Assembly (NCBI GenBank): GCA_038380435.1
Contig: JAWZYU010000009.1
Location: 68,849,901 to 68,913,900, forward strand
Reading direction: 5' to 3'
Source: Ryuthela nishihirai
Lineage: Eukaryota > Arthropoda > Arachnida > Araneae > Heptathelidae
DNA length: 64,000 bases
Below, in pieces: positions 53,691 through 64,000 of this stretch (its first letter is position 1; every line of letters begins with the position of its first letter). Below the pieces are notes generated by a model. It ran no database searches. It was not told the DNA's origin and was given only the letters and a program-made list of their open reading frames with translations. The translations under genes and the position numbers were made by a program.

Positions 53691-54060
53691 GGGCAGATGT
53701 GGCTCAATCGGTAGCGTACCAGGCTCGTAATCTGCAGTTTCCAGGCTCGAGTCCCGCTGGGTTAAGGTTGAGATTTATCTCCACAAGACTCTCCACCCTG
53801 CCCTCGGTCACTAGAGTACACTGATGAGCTTCGAAATGCCGCCGTCCATCGGATAGGACATTAAGCCGTGAAGCCGTATGCAGGAAAGCCATACGCTGTG
53901 CACGTTAAAGAAGACGGTGAATTGCCTTGGTCTCCTAACAGCTCTCCATTGGGTCCCCTTCCCCACAATCTTCTCTGAGCCCTTGGGGTCCTTGTGACCT
54001 GGCCAATTAATCCACTGTGTGCCAAAAAAAGTACCGCTCAAAGGTAAAACAACCCAACCT
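53691..54060 (+). repeat. SINE-A, full length
   Basis: A box GTGGCTCAATCGGTAGCG, B box CAGGCTCGAGTCCCG, body CCATCGGATAGGACATTAAG and tail GTACCGCTCAAAGGTAAAAC are complete, ending AACCCAACC. Confidence 0.92.
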
Positions 54061-54103
54061 ATCTAGAGATTCTATTTCCCCAGACCAGTCCTGAATTTTT
54101 AAT

Positions 54104-54252
54104 GGCGGCGGTGGCACAGTCGGGAGGCTACCATTTGTCTCCTAACAGCTGTCCAGTGGGTCACCTTCCCCCAACCTTCATTGAGATCTTGGGGTCCTTA
54201 TGACCTGGCAATTTATCCCATTGTGTACCGCTCAGAGGTAAAACAACTCAAC
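54104..54252 (+). repeat. SINE-A deletion derivative
   Basis: Only the first 17-20 bases of the head (GGCGGTGGCACAGTCGG) are joined to the last 130 bases (GGAGGCTACCATTTGTCTCC ... CTCAGAGGTAAAACAACTCA). The B box is gone. Confidence 0.85.
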
Positions 54253-54662
54253 ATTGAAAATTTGGGTACTACTGGTTTCACTATTTACCACACCGTGCAT
54301 TACAAAATAGCACCATTCCAAATTAAAACCATTTTCTAACTCACATTTTCGTAACTAAAAATAATTTTTAATTTTAGTACAACTTGACACAGCAAAAAGG
54401 AAAATTTTTCCTATAGTGCTCATTTCATTAATACTGCATTTGAAAGAATTTTTTGACAATTAATAGAAATTTTCTCAACTCCATTTGGATCATACGTAGT
54501 TTCTAACCTTAGAGTGCTTCATGATAATGATTGGGTCGGGATTGAATTAAAGTATCAGATTTATCCCATTATATTCAGTCGCGTCCAGTCAATTTTTCAA
54601 TTTTCTTTTTATCAGAAAAGTAACTGGACTTCCGAATCTCATTCTTCAGTAACTAACGCATG

Positions 54663-55418
54663 CACTTCCTGGCCAAATTATTTTGAACATCTACCTAACA
54701 CTCGTCTTATTTATCATGATACATTTCCCAAACTTCAAAGCTTTAAATTCTCTGAACTTAGTTCTCGTTGAAAGTGGGTTTCGAAGTATTGCTAACGGTC
54801 ATCTCGCTTTGCTGATGAACTGTAGCTGCTCTGTCTTACCGTACATTTCGTGACAGCAAACCCTTGTTCCGGTCTCTCAGCGGGCGTGGTTGACTCAGTC
54901 GGTAGCGCGCCAAGCTCGTAATCTGCAGTTCCCAGTCTCTCGAGTCCCAGCTGGGCCAGCGTTGAGATTTATCCCCACAAAACTCCCCGCCATGCCCTCA
55001 GTCAGTAGGAAGCATCGATGGGCTTGGAAAGACTGCCGTCCATCGGATGGGACGTTAAGCCGCGGCCTATGTGCGGGAGAATCATACCCTGTGCACGTTA
55101 AAGAACATTCTGGATGGCCTTGACGGGAGGATACCATCAGTCTCCCAACAGGTGTCCAATGGATTACCTCCCCCCCAAACTTTTCGGGGTCTTGTGACCT
55201 GGCCATTTAGCCCATTGTGTTCAAAAAAGTACTGCTCAGAGGTAAAACAACCCAACCTGTCTGTCAGAACATTTTTCATCTAGCATTTTCCATGACTGAC
55301 GGATGTTTTCGAGACCGTTGCATTCTTTATACACTTTAGATACTGTGCCATGTGATTTTCCCTTAAGTTTCATACTTCGCCCACAATTAAGTGTTCATAA
55401 AAATTTGGCCAGGCAGTG
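54663..55418 (-). mobile_element. Tc1-like element T8, deletion derivative of the T2 family
   Basis: CACTTCCTGGCCAAATTATT at the left and the complement of CACTGCCTGGCCAAATTTTT at the right are inverted ends, the right one followed by TA. The inner sequence (CATGATACATTTCCCAAACT, TTTCGTGACAGCAAA) parallels the T2 element at 11.25-12.2 kb, but the catalytic part of the transposase is deleted. A SINE-A copy is inserted. Confidence 0.82.
54882..55258 (+). repeat. SINE-A, full length, inserted in T8
   Basis: A box GTTGACTCAGTCGGTAGCGC, B box CTCGAGTCCCAGC, body CCATCGGATGGGACGTTAAG and tail CTCAGAGGTAAAACAACCCA are all intact. Flanking strings GTCTCTCAG (54873-54881) and GTCTGTCAG (right) match at eight of nine bases and are a likely target duplication. 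Confidence 0.93.
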
Positions 55419-56322
55419 TATATATAAAGTCCACATTGCGTACAAAATTTTGTTTATTCTCCAAAACCGAGTTGTAGAGAACAAAATAACAGAAAGATAA
55501 ATTTATTTATTAAAAAAGCTACTTAAGTGTTTAAAAGGGTTAATTGGCTTTGAACATTTAAAAGTGTTTAAGGCCAAATACTTCAATAGCTTACAGATTT
55601 TTTTTTTGTGAAGCTCCTATTTGCATAGAATACGCCACAATAGTTGCCCATACATTTTTATGAATAGAACATTGTTACATGGAAAGCACACATTCCACGA
55701 AAAGTAGAATGAATAGGACGGCAAAACATAATTTAAGTCGATGTTTTATGAGAGCGCTTGAAACTAAAGCTGATTAATAATTTATTATATTGGAAAGGAA
55801 AAACAATTTTTTACGAACAATGTATTCATATTCAAAGGTAAATAAAAAATAAAGATTATAACGGTAAAATTAATTGGTTGAAATTTTAAAAATAAGGCAG
55901 GCGTATATTTCGGACACTGATCTACAAGTCGAAACCAAAACAGTCAAAAAACGCAAAACAACCGAAAAAGAAAAAGAAAAAATATTGAAACCACAGGCTA
56001 ACTTATAATAATTTCTCATGAAAATACGTGTATTGCATTACTGGGTGCTTTACTTTCTGTGAAGACTACATCATATCTACATATATAAATGAAGTTACAG
56101 AGTTGGAAATCTCAATTGATTTGATTGTGTGCACAAATAGTAGGCTTGTGTTACCTTATGGAGAGGAATATCAGAAATATCCATTTCAGTATGATGTTCG
56201 AATTTTAATGTATTCCTTTGTGTTTTAAGGATCTCCTTAATACACAACGTCAAGGATTCCCAGTAAACATAGTGCATTTATAAAGTGTAAAGATTAAGTA
56301 AAATTCCTTTATATATTGGAGG
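55419..56322. other. AT-rich spacer
   Basis: Nothing recognised. Confidence 0.4.
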
Positions 56323-56648
56323 TGTGTTGTTTTACCTCTGAGCGGCAATTTTGTACGCAGATCGGGCTAAATAGCAAGGTCACAAGGATCCTAAGGGCTC
56401 TGAAATCTTTGGGGAAGAAGACCCACTGGACAATGTTAAGAGACAGATGGCAACCTCCCGTCAAGGCCATCCATTTTATTATTTAACGTTCACAGGGTAT
56501 GGCTCTCCTGCACACGGGTCAAGGCTTTACGTCCCATCCAAGGGCGGCGGCCTTTCCAAGTTCATTAGTGTCTCCTTTCTAACCGAGGCAGGGTGGGGGT
56601 TTTATGGAGATAAATCTCAACACTAGAACAGGTGGGACTCGATAATAG
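56323..56648 (-). repeat. SINE-A reverse copy, head truncated
   Basis: Starts TGTGTTGTTTTACCTCTGAG and ends within the B box (AGGTGGGACTCGATAATAG). Confidence 0.87.
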
Positions 56649-57208
56649 ATTGGGAAACCATACGATGTTGATAACTCATAAAGTTGTGTTATATTAAAGG
56701 TAAAGGTACTTTATATGTTTGAAAACATTGTTACGTATTTTTAAAAATTGGCTTGTGAAACCCTGTTTTGCAAGTTGAATATTTCATGAAATGCTAAACC
56801 TTAATTAAAATGTTTCGACACTTAAAACTTGCTGATTAGAATGTCATGTAACGGAAAATTTGAAGGAACTATTCTCTTTTCATTTGTTAGTAAAGATAAT
56901 CAGTTAATAATTAGCCAGGAGCTTAGTTAGTCCATTTATTTTTTAAGTGAATTATTCAAGTTTTGATTGTTTTTTGAAAAATAGTTTCTTTTCGTGTTAA
57001 ATAAGCTCATTTATTATCGGTTTGGTTAATTTGATCTACGACACAATTTGATCTACTACACAATAATGTCAAATAAACGTTTTTGAAGCTTGTAACAATA
57101 TTGGTAAAACGTAATTGATAACACAGTGATATTTTTTCTTTACAAATCCAAACTATCTAAGAATTAACCTAAAGGTATTAATATAAGTTCACTATCCTCC
57201 CGTTTTCT
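56649..57208. other. AT-rich spacer
   Basis: Nothing recognised. Confidence 0.4.
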
Positions 57209-57217
57209 TGAAAACCT

Positions 57218-57899
57218 GCTGTGGTAACTCCTACTTACATTTGCTGCCTTTTCTTGATTGTCATAACACCGAACTTCTGAGGAGTCGTGTCATGAATCAC
57301 CGATAACAATGGATCGCAGGAGACAAGGGACCAACAAAAGCAATATCCGCAAGCCATCTGTGGTGGAAACCGATAAGGAGACCCCTACCTGTGGTGGCAA
57401 CAAGCGTAAAGAGGAGTGTTGGGTTGGGTTGTTTTACCTCTGAGCGGCACGTTTTTGCCTACCATGGGCTAAATGGCCAGGTCACATGGATCCGAAGGCT
57501 CAGAGAAGATTGAGGGAGCGTGTTCTTTATCGTGCACAGGATATGGCTCTCCCGCACCTGCTGTGGGTAACTCCTACTTACATTTGCTGCCTTTTCTTGA
57601 TTGTCATAACACCGAACTTCTGAGGAGTCGTGTCATGAATCACTGATAACAATGGATCGCAGGAGACAAGGGACCAACAAAAGCAATATCTGCAAGCCAT
57701 CTGTGGTGGAAACCGATAAGGAGACCCCTACCTATGGTGGCAACAAGCGTAAAGAGGAGTGTTGGGTTGGGTTGTTTTACCTCTGAGCTGCACGTTTTTG
57801 CCTACCATGGGCTAAATGGCCAGGTCACATGGATCCGAAGGCTCAGAGAAGGTTGAGGGAGCGTGTTCTTTATCGTGCACAGGATATGGCTCTCCCGCA
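57218..57899 (+). repeat. Tandem duplication, two units of about 340 bp
   Basis: CTGCTGTGGTAACTCCTACT (57218) recurs at 57558 as CTGCTGTGGGTAACTCCTAC. The following approximately 340 bases agree nearly base for base, including the first part of the reversed SINE-A (TTGGGTTGGGTTGTTTTACC at 57419 and 57763). The break lies in CTCCCGCAC of the SINE, so the duplication is younger than the SINE insertion. Confidence 0.93.
57418..57557 (-). repeat. SINE-A 3' part, first duplicate
   Basis: The reversed tail and adjoining body stop at the duplication junction. Confidence 0.88.
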
Positions 57900-58086
57900 C
57901 ACGGAGCCACGGCTTAACGTCCCACCCGACGGACGGCGGCCTTTCCAAGCCCATCGGTGTCTCCCACTGACCATGGGCAGGGTGGGGAATTTTGCGGAGA
58001 TAAATCTCAATGCTGACCCAGCTGGGACTCGAACCTGTGAACTACAGATTACGAGCCTGGCGCGCTACCTACTGAGCCACTCGACC
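57761..58086 (-). repeat. SINE-A reverse copy, nearly complete
   Basis: Tail, body (CGTCCCACCCGACGGACGGC), reversed B box (GGGACTCGAACCTGTGAAC) and reversed A box (GCGCTACCTACTGAGCCACT) are present. Confidence 0.9.
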
Positions 58087-58309
58087 CCAAAAATAGGAGT
58101 GTACCACAGCAGGTTTTTAACAAAACGGAATGATGGTTAACCTTATATTAAAATTTAGAGAATCCTGTGACAAAAGTTTAACATTAACCTAAAGTTTTTA
58201 CTTTGTGTCTGCCGATCAGTAGGGGTTCATATATTTCTAGAGTGCTTGTACTTCAGCAATTTTCTTGCAATTTAAGCAACACAGAAACGTTTAGGAGTAC
58301 TTAAACCTG

Positions 58310-59290
58310 AACAGGATCTGGATCTGGATTCTGTACATACAAAAAGCTTTCGATACAGTAGATCTGGAAATACTGTTAAAAAACCATTTTCTAATGATAT
58401 TACTGGAAATATTTATAATTGATTTAAAAGCTAGCTTTTAGCAAGAAGTCAGGCGGTAAAAGTGAATAAGGAAATAAGTTCTTTTAGGGAAATTAAAAAA
58501 GGTGTACCTCAAGGCTTTGTATTAGGTCCCATCTGAATTACGTAAAGCAGATACTCTAATCAAAATTAAATATTATGATGACAATTGCCTTCTTAATCAC
58601 AATTGTATATGCCCTAAATTGGAAAGCGTATATAATTACAATTATTTGGGGGTTGAACTGGATTCTTCTTTAAAATGGAGGACTCATGCAAATAAGATAA
58701 CAAAGCAGTTAAGATAAATATTATTTAAATTTTATCGTATTCAAAAAATAGTAGATAGGAAATTTTTAACATTACTACATTATGCCTGGGTTTACTTTAA
58801 TATACAGCATGGCTTGTGTGTTGTTGGGCAGATGATTATGATATTAATTTATATAATTTATTTATGGTGCATAAAAATATTTAAGTTAATATTCAATGTT
58901 ATTTTTTTTTATTTTAGCCCATCTACTTTAATTCATTTTCATTATATTAGAAATATTTATTTGTATAAAATTATATTGTTTCATATCAATATAAGCAATT
59001 GATAGAGAATATAAAATTATTTTAAAATGAATTAAAGTAGGTGGGTCTAAATTAGAAAAATGTTATAGAGAGTATTGAATGCAATTTACGAATGAAAAGA
59101 GTAATGTTTCAAATACCGTTGGCAAAGAAAAATATTCTACAGAAGCCTTTCTCTTGTTTCGCACCAAAATTTTACAATTCCTTACCACTGGATATGAGAG
59201 ATGAAAACAATTTGACTGTCTTCAAAAAGAAATTGCCTACACATATATTAACTGTTACGAATTTTGTTTTAAGGCTAATCGTTTAAATCT
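58310..59290 (+). pseudogene. LINE reverse transcriptase fragment, interrupted by a MITE
   Basis: IQKAFDTVDLEILLKN near 58340 is the first catalytic region of a reverse transcriptase. FREIKKGVPQGFVLGP (about 58490) is the next motif. YNYLGVELDSSLKWRTHANK (58635) is the segment after the (missing) YxDD box. After the inserted MITE, the C-terminus resumes at 59092: FSCFAPKFYNSLPLDMRDEN and LTVFKKKLPTHI, ending at 59286. This C-terminal type is common in LINEs related to CR1 and Jockey. Stops and deletions make it a relic. Confidence 0.78.
58915..59049. repeat. MITE-2, palindromic insertion in the LINE
   Basis: AGCCCATCTACTTTAATTCA and its complement TGAATTAAAGTAGGTGGGTCT bound 135 bp of AT-rich DNA, with TTTA/TAAA at the edges. 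Only one copy was noticed. Confidence 0.78.
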
Positions 59291-59562
59291 TTTATTTATA
59301 ATAAATGAATAATAATGTACCCCTTTCTTTTATTATTGATGTATCAAGCTATATTAAAAATTGATTGTTATTCTCATTATTGCTTACCTAAATATGATAT
59401 TGGTAATTAAAACGAAATTGGACGGACAGTTTAGCCCCTTGCTTCGGCATGTAATAACTAAAATTATTTGTATTTTTTTTATTTTTCTTGCTCTATTTTT
59501 TGGGTCTGTGTATTTGTGTTTCCACCATTTGTATTGCTACATGTATGAATTTTTGTGATATA
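59291..59562. other. AT-rich spacer
   Basis: Nothing recognised. Confidence 0.3.
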
Positions 59563-60106
59563 CACCGAAGAGCCAAAACATTATGACCACTTACCTAATA
59601 TGATGTTGGTCCTCCACGTGACGTCAAAACAGCTCTTACCCGGCGAGGCATGGACGCTACAAGATTTCTAAAGGTGTCTTGTGGTATCTTATGGTATCAC
59701 GTTACCAGAAGATCTATTAACTCTTGTAAGCTACGTGGTTGAGTGGATTTGCTGTTCCAACACAAACGCATATGCTCGATTGGATTGATATTTGGGGAAT
59801 ATAGAGGCCATGGCAATACCTGGAAGTCTTCCTCATTGTCCACGAACCATTCTCGAACAATCCGGGTAGTGTGGCATGGCCATTATCCTGCTGAAAGAAG
59901 GCACTGCTAGAGGGTTATACCGTTGCCATGAAGATTGTACTTGGTCTGCAATGATGTTTAGACAGGTGGTAGACGTCATAGTTTCCTGCACACAATGACT
60001 ATTCTGCCTCATTTTTATTTCCTCACCTATTTTTTTTTTCTCCCCATTCCTCTTCTCCTTTTTCCCTCCCTCTTTCTTTTTTTCATTATTTTATTTTTTT
60101 TATTAC

Positions 60107-60406
60107 GGGTGTAGTGGAGACTCAATTGGTAGCGTGCCAGGCTCGTAATCTGCACCTGTCAGATTTGGGTTCCAACTGGGCAAGTGTAGAGATTTTTCTC
60201 TGCCAAACTCTCCGCCCTGCCTATAGTAAATAGGGGTCACTGTTGGGGTTGAAAAGGCCGACGTCCGTCGGATGGGACGTTAAGTCCTGGTCACATGTGT
60301 GGGAGAGACACACCCACGCATGTTAAAGAACACGCTTGATGGCCTTGACGGGAGGCTGACACCCTTTTCCCAACAGTGTACAGTGGGTCTCCTTACCCAA
60401 CCATCC
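60107..60406 (+). repeat. SINE-A, tail shortened
   Basis: The A box GGAGACTCAATTGGTAGCGT, a mutated B box (GATTTGGGTTCCAAC), body CCGTCGGATGGGACGTTAAG and CCTTGACGGGAGG are present. The last 70 bases of the family are missing. Confidence 0.87.
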
Positions 60407-60630
60407 ACGAAACCACGAGAGCTTCGAACTTGGACATCTGTCCAAAATAACTGATATTTAAGTAGCGAATATCATGTTTTTAAAATTAAAAGAGCCCGAA
60501 TCTACCCCTTAAAAATTGTGTACTTTCGGCACAATACATGTACAGAGTTGCAGTAAAAATTAGACCATAATGCTACCTAACCATATTGGCAATAAATCAT
60601 CGGCACGGTTCAAAATCCAAAAAATTCCAT

Positions 60631-61465
60631 AATTAGAGATATGAATGAACTGACTGATTTCGATAATATTAAACTAATGTAGATGATAGGTACCCTCCCA
60701 GCTGCTCCGCAGCCTTAATGTCAGCGTTCTTGGAGGCATCAACCAGCACACAAGGCTCAAAATTCTAAAGTAACAAAATTAGAGATATGAATGAACAGAA
60801 GATTTCGATAATATAAAAGTAATCCCCCCCGATAGGGGATCACCTTGGCGTGGTGTGTGTGGGGGGGGGCTTCGGGCACAGCACCCAGTCGAAGGCTTTG
60901 CCAACCGGATTGGGTCCCCGGTTGGACAGAGCCAAGACCAACCGAGGTCAAAGACATCGCCGACCGGTTGGACGTGCCGGTTGAATGGTGACGGTGTCCT
61001 AGACTTCACTATCAGGAGTTCTGTGGAGCAGTTCAAGGGCACGGCCGAAAGGATTGAGCCACCTAGTAGGCACGAGCCCTTTCAAAGTCTGGGCCTCACT
61101 AAGAGTCTCCACCCCGGGTGCCGAGTGAAATTGGATCTACATATCCTTGTTCATGGCTAACCGGGGAACAGATTAAATTTTAGGTTTCTTCAGGTGGTTA
61201 GCTTTCCTTTTATAGGACTGCTGCCATGTGAGGTCAGGGATGAGGTGCGTCTATATGGCGCATTCTGGCCCCCGACTCTAGATAGTCACGGCTTTCCGTT
61301 AGCTTGGTAGTGTCGTCAGACGGAACCGGGGATTGCCGTGGTTGCGTAACATCTGCAACAAATAGTACAATATAAAAGTAATGTAGACGATAGGTACTCT
61401 CTCTTCTGCTTCACAGCCTTAATGTCAGTGTTCTTATAGGTCTCAACCAGCACACAAAGGTGGCT
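60631..61465 (+). repeat. Tandem repeat of about 145 bp, second unit split by a retroposon
   Basis: Unit 1 runs from AATTAGAGATATGAATGAAC (60631) through CGCAGCCTTAATGTCAGCG to about 60775. Unit 2 repeats AATTAGAGATATGAATGAAC from 60778, is cut at 60823, and resumes after the insert at 61383 with TTCACAGCCTTAATGTCAGT. Confidence 0.85.
60824..61368 (+). mobile_element. GC-rich 545-bp retroposon with a possible 5' self-cleaving ribozyme
   Basis: The 14-mer AATATAAAAGTAAT at 60810-60823 and 61369-61382 is a perfect target duplication, so the insert came as one retroposed unit. It begins C7, GATAGGGGAT, CACC, TTGGCGT, GGTG, then G9, a CTTCG...CGAAG stem (60870-60894) and GTCCCC (60914-60919). 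These can pair as C7/G9, GGGGAT/GTCCCC, CACC/GGTG and CTTCG/CGAAG, in the nested order of an HDV or Pr77-type ribozyme. The rest is GC-rich with no convincing protein; the open frame 60855-61160 has no motif. It ends ATCTGCAACAAATAGTAC. It may be a deletion derivative of a LINE that keeps both ends (inference). Confidence 0.65.
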
Positions 61466-62317
61466 TTTGGTGCCATCCATAAGATGTAGTACTGTCTTGT
61501 AGAGTGGAACGTCGGATGTCATCATTCAATCATATTCAAGCACATGAATGACTGGACCCAAAGTTTCCTAGCAGAACATTGCCCAAAGCATTACACTTCC
61601 TCCACCGAATGGTTTTCATCCCACAGTGCATCCTGGTGACAACACTGCCCCTGTAAACGATGCACACGTCCCCAGCTGTCCATGTGGTGAAACAGGAAAC
61701 GAGATTCATTGGACCAGACGACATTCTTCCAATCATTCACGGTCCAATTTTGACGCTCGCGTTAGCATTGTAGGCGCTTTCGACGATGAACCGCGATTAG
61801 CATGGACACATGGACACTAGGGCGGCTACGCAGCTCCATTTTCAGCAGGTTTCTTTGTACTGTGTGTTGTGACACATTACTCCTGTCACCAGCATTCAAA
61901 TTACGGGCGACTTGCGCCACAGTATCTCTTTTGTTGGCTCGTACCATACGGGATAGTCTTCGCTACCTCTAGAATCGATGAGCCATGGTCGGCCCACACC
62001 TTTGCCGACGGTTCCTCATTTTTCCCTGCTCGGACCACTTTTTGAAAGTACTAACCACGACTGACATGAATACTCCACAAGCCTTGCCATCTCGTAAATG
62101 CTCTGACCCAGTCGTCTGGCATTACGATTTGGCCTTTGTCAAACTCACGCAAGTCCACTGCCTTTCCCATTTGAAGAACAGTAATAACACTGATTAACAG
62201 AGCTCAGTATCAGGTGTTATTTATCCGTTTCATGACCTTTACATGCTCCGGCGTTTACCTGCAGTTGCTTCGATTTGCATAAAGACGCTCTGGTCATAAC
62301 GTTTTGGCTCTTCGGTG

Positions 62318-64000
62318 TAACATATGTGTGAATTATGAGTGGAAATAAATGCTACTACTACTGCGGTATCGAAAGACTGAAGATCTTGTTTAAAATTATT
62401 TCTTCCTATTCACTGACTAAAAATAGAAGCCCACAAACTTTCACAGTTTAAGAGCTGCTTTATTAAAATTTCTTTATGATTCGTTTTTACTGCGACCGTT
62501 CATTGTCTTGCTAATTGGTAACTGGGATGTTAAATGTATGTATTAAGTGTAAATTTGAATGTAGGTTGCTCTAATTCAAGTTAAGTGAGTTGCCGACAAA
62601 TAAGCATTGCAAGCTTCAGTTTGTACTCATTTCGCACGAAAGGCATTAAAATGCGGAAGCATCAATCTCAACTTAGTTGAACTTTCCAGTACGTTAAAAG
62701 CGCCTGATGTGTACGTTATATAAATACCGTTCTTACTTGACAAACTTAAATGAATAATAATACCTTCTAAGCTTTTCTCAATTATGTCCTCCAATATGAA
62801 AGCAAAAAAGTTTACAAACAGTAAAAAAAATCGTAAACTTTCTATGGTTTTAATCCCGAAAAGTTAGCATTTTTGTTTAACGAACCATCGATTTTAACAC
62901 TGACTGTTAACACGTAAAGCCCCGCTCTATATCCATTTGCTACTCAAGTTTCAAACTGTTATACACCGCTTAATTCAGGCGAACCCTGCGCTCAGCGAGA
63001 ATCTGCAGTTTCGGCTCTGTGGTCTGTGATTTATCTGTCATGTGATAGCCGCAGTACAAACATTTGTGGTTGCATAATAATTGAATCATATGGATGTCAG
63101 TTTATGGTGCTATCTGTAAAGCAGCCACGCGCTGCTTTGACAACTACCATATGTCATAAGGTGACCAACCACATCTCAGTGACCTAATGACCGCTGGTAT
63201 CCGTCATTGTTCACTCAGGGCTAGAAATGGGCACTCTCTGGCAGCAACCTAGCTCATTTGTAATCCGACGATGTCGTCGTTCAGCACGTGAGTCGCTTAT
63301 GGCTCTCGCAGTGCCTTGCATAAAAAAACCGTATTTATAACGTTCGCACACGACAGTAATTTATATCCAGCAATAAGCTCGTTATGAAGAAGGGAGCACC
63401 GGTTTCGTTTAAAGGAAATTCTGAATATATAACAGGAACAGAATACGCATATCACGGAGCCCACTGTACAACACTCGTAACTCAGGGCTTCATTATATAT
63501 AAAGTTCTTCGGAAAAAGGTGTTGCTCAAATTAGAATTATTGAACACGTGGATGTATAAATATGCATTCACCCACGTAATTTTGAATGTTACAACGTACG
63601 ACAAATTAAGCATAGGTTAAATGAAGGAACGAGGGCTTTTGACTTTGTTTCTTTTGTGATTTATTAAATTTCAATGTTTCTAAATTTGTGGTACTTGTAT
63701 CCCCAGGAGTATGTAGATTCTTACGATGAAGTAAGCGAGGAAAATTCTGTAATGGCAGATGATGTATGTTTGCAAAAAATAGAAACATTCTCACGCTTAA
63801 TAACAATATTACAGATTCTTAGCAGTATTCTTATTTACCCACAACGATGCGCGAATTCGTAACAAACAAACCGACAGGAAATTAAAGTGATGACAAAACC
63901 CAGATGCTCCGCAATACATGGACTGCTCTTCATCTATAGGGATAATGCCTAATTTCCACTACCTACGTCGAGGGCAAGTCAACACCATATAGATGCAGCT
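62318..64000. other. Terminal stretch without a recognised gene
   Basis: No TE family motif was seen. Open frames at 63384-63620 (MKKGAPVSFKGNSEYITGTE) and 63674-63862 (a possible exon after CCCCAG at about 63706: EYVDSYDEVSEENSVMADDV) are unassigned. The base composition of 62.9-63.3 kb is less AT-rich than elsewhere and could be unique host DNA. Confidence 0.35.

Larger units (their letters stand above)
57209..58119 (+). mobile_element. Unclassified inverted-repeat element carrying SINE-A and a tandem duplication
   Basis: GAAAACCTGCTGTGGTAACT at the left and the complement of AAAACCTGCTGTGGTACACT at the right face each other about 0.9 kb apart. Between them is a short open reading (MDRRRQGTNKSNIRKPSVVE, 57309) that could be an N-terminus of a lost transposase. 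A SINE-A copy fills most of the rest. Class is not recognised and no target duplication is evident. Confidence 0.5.
59600..62200 (-). pseudogene. Tc1 transposase (T6), split and frameshifted
   Basis: On the minus strand the N-terminal half is at 62200-61545: the helix-turn-helix region, ARNLNAGDRSNVSQHTVQRN at about 61900 and a degraded catalytic start. The C-terminal half is at 59997-59600: AFFQQDN at about 59900 followed by a one-base deletion, then PNINPIEHMR with the catalytic Glu at about 59780, then a typical C-terminus. The 1.55-kb insertion lies between them. Confidence 0.82.
59563..62317 (-). mobile_element. Tc1-like element T6, same family as T5, with large insertion
   Basis: CACCGAAGAGCCAAAACATT (left) and the complement AACGTTTTGGCTCTTCGGTG (right) are near-perfect inverted repeats flanked by TA. 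The transposase is split by about 1.55 kb (roughly 59998-61545) that contains a SINE-A, a tandem repeat and a GC-rich retroposon. Confidence 0.9.

Noticed and set aside
54895..55283. Open frames of 65-103 codons at 54.9-55.3 kb
   Set aside because: They lie wholly in a SINE-A copy; several copies produce similar chance frames.
63674..63862. Possible exon after CCCCAG at about 63706
   Set aside because: A single AG and a short open frame are not enough; no second exon or domain could be linked.

Overview
The window is eukaryotic, AT-rich, intron/intergenic-type DNA made almost entirely of dead transposable elements. I found no convincing host protein-coding exon. The mix of elements points to an arthropod, and an arachnid such as a spider is my best guess. 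That mix is mariner-like elements with the arthropod N-terminal helix-turn-helix, several Tc1 families, an RTE-type LINE with a (GAT)n tail, tRNA-derived SINEs in both orientations and hAT-like deletion derivatives. The species is inference.

Layout. 0-6 kb: the end of a LINE with RNase H, two mariner-like elements side by side, a palindromic MITE and a Tc1 copy. 7.4-11.2 kb: a nearly full-length RTE-type LINE with only three in-frame stops. 11-17 kb: two Tc1 copies, one carrying an LTR-like fragment and a MITE. 17-25 kb: a dense SINE zone with a 5S rRNA-headed SINE, a LINE tail and a third mariner. 25-33 kb: hAT-like non-autonomous elements and a reverse-strand LINE that has lost its reverse transcriptase core. 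33-36 kb: a GC-rich patch, then a SINE whose 3' tail has grown into a 1.15-kb satellite with a 155-bp higher-order repeat. 36-38.4 kb: a Tc1 and a hAT element between two blocks of one minisatellite. 38.4-41.5 kb: no recognisable feature. 41.5-47 kb: a MITE, a Tc1 with an amplified leader repeat, a long inverted-repeat element and SINEs. 47-51 kb: a second, more decayed RTE copy. 51-58 kb: many copies of one tRNA-derived SINE. 58-62.3 kb: a LINE fragment and a Tc1 holding a 545-bp GC-rich retroposon. 62.3-64 kb: nothing recognisable.

Families named here. SINE-A is about 370 bp, tRNA-headed, with about 20 pieces. SINE-B is a minor tRNA-headed family. SINE-C has one body joined to a tRNA-like head in some copies and to a complete 5S rRNA in one. 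MITE-1 is a near-perfect palindrome flanked by TA. The best leads are the 5S-headed SINE, bounded by a 12-bp target-site duplication; the retroposon at 60.8 kb, whose first 100 bases resemble an HDV/Pr77-type ribozyme and which has a 14-bp target-site duplication; and the satellite born from a SINE tail.

All domain calls come from reading translations and repeats by eye. Element edges are exact only where a target-site duplication is given.
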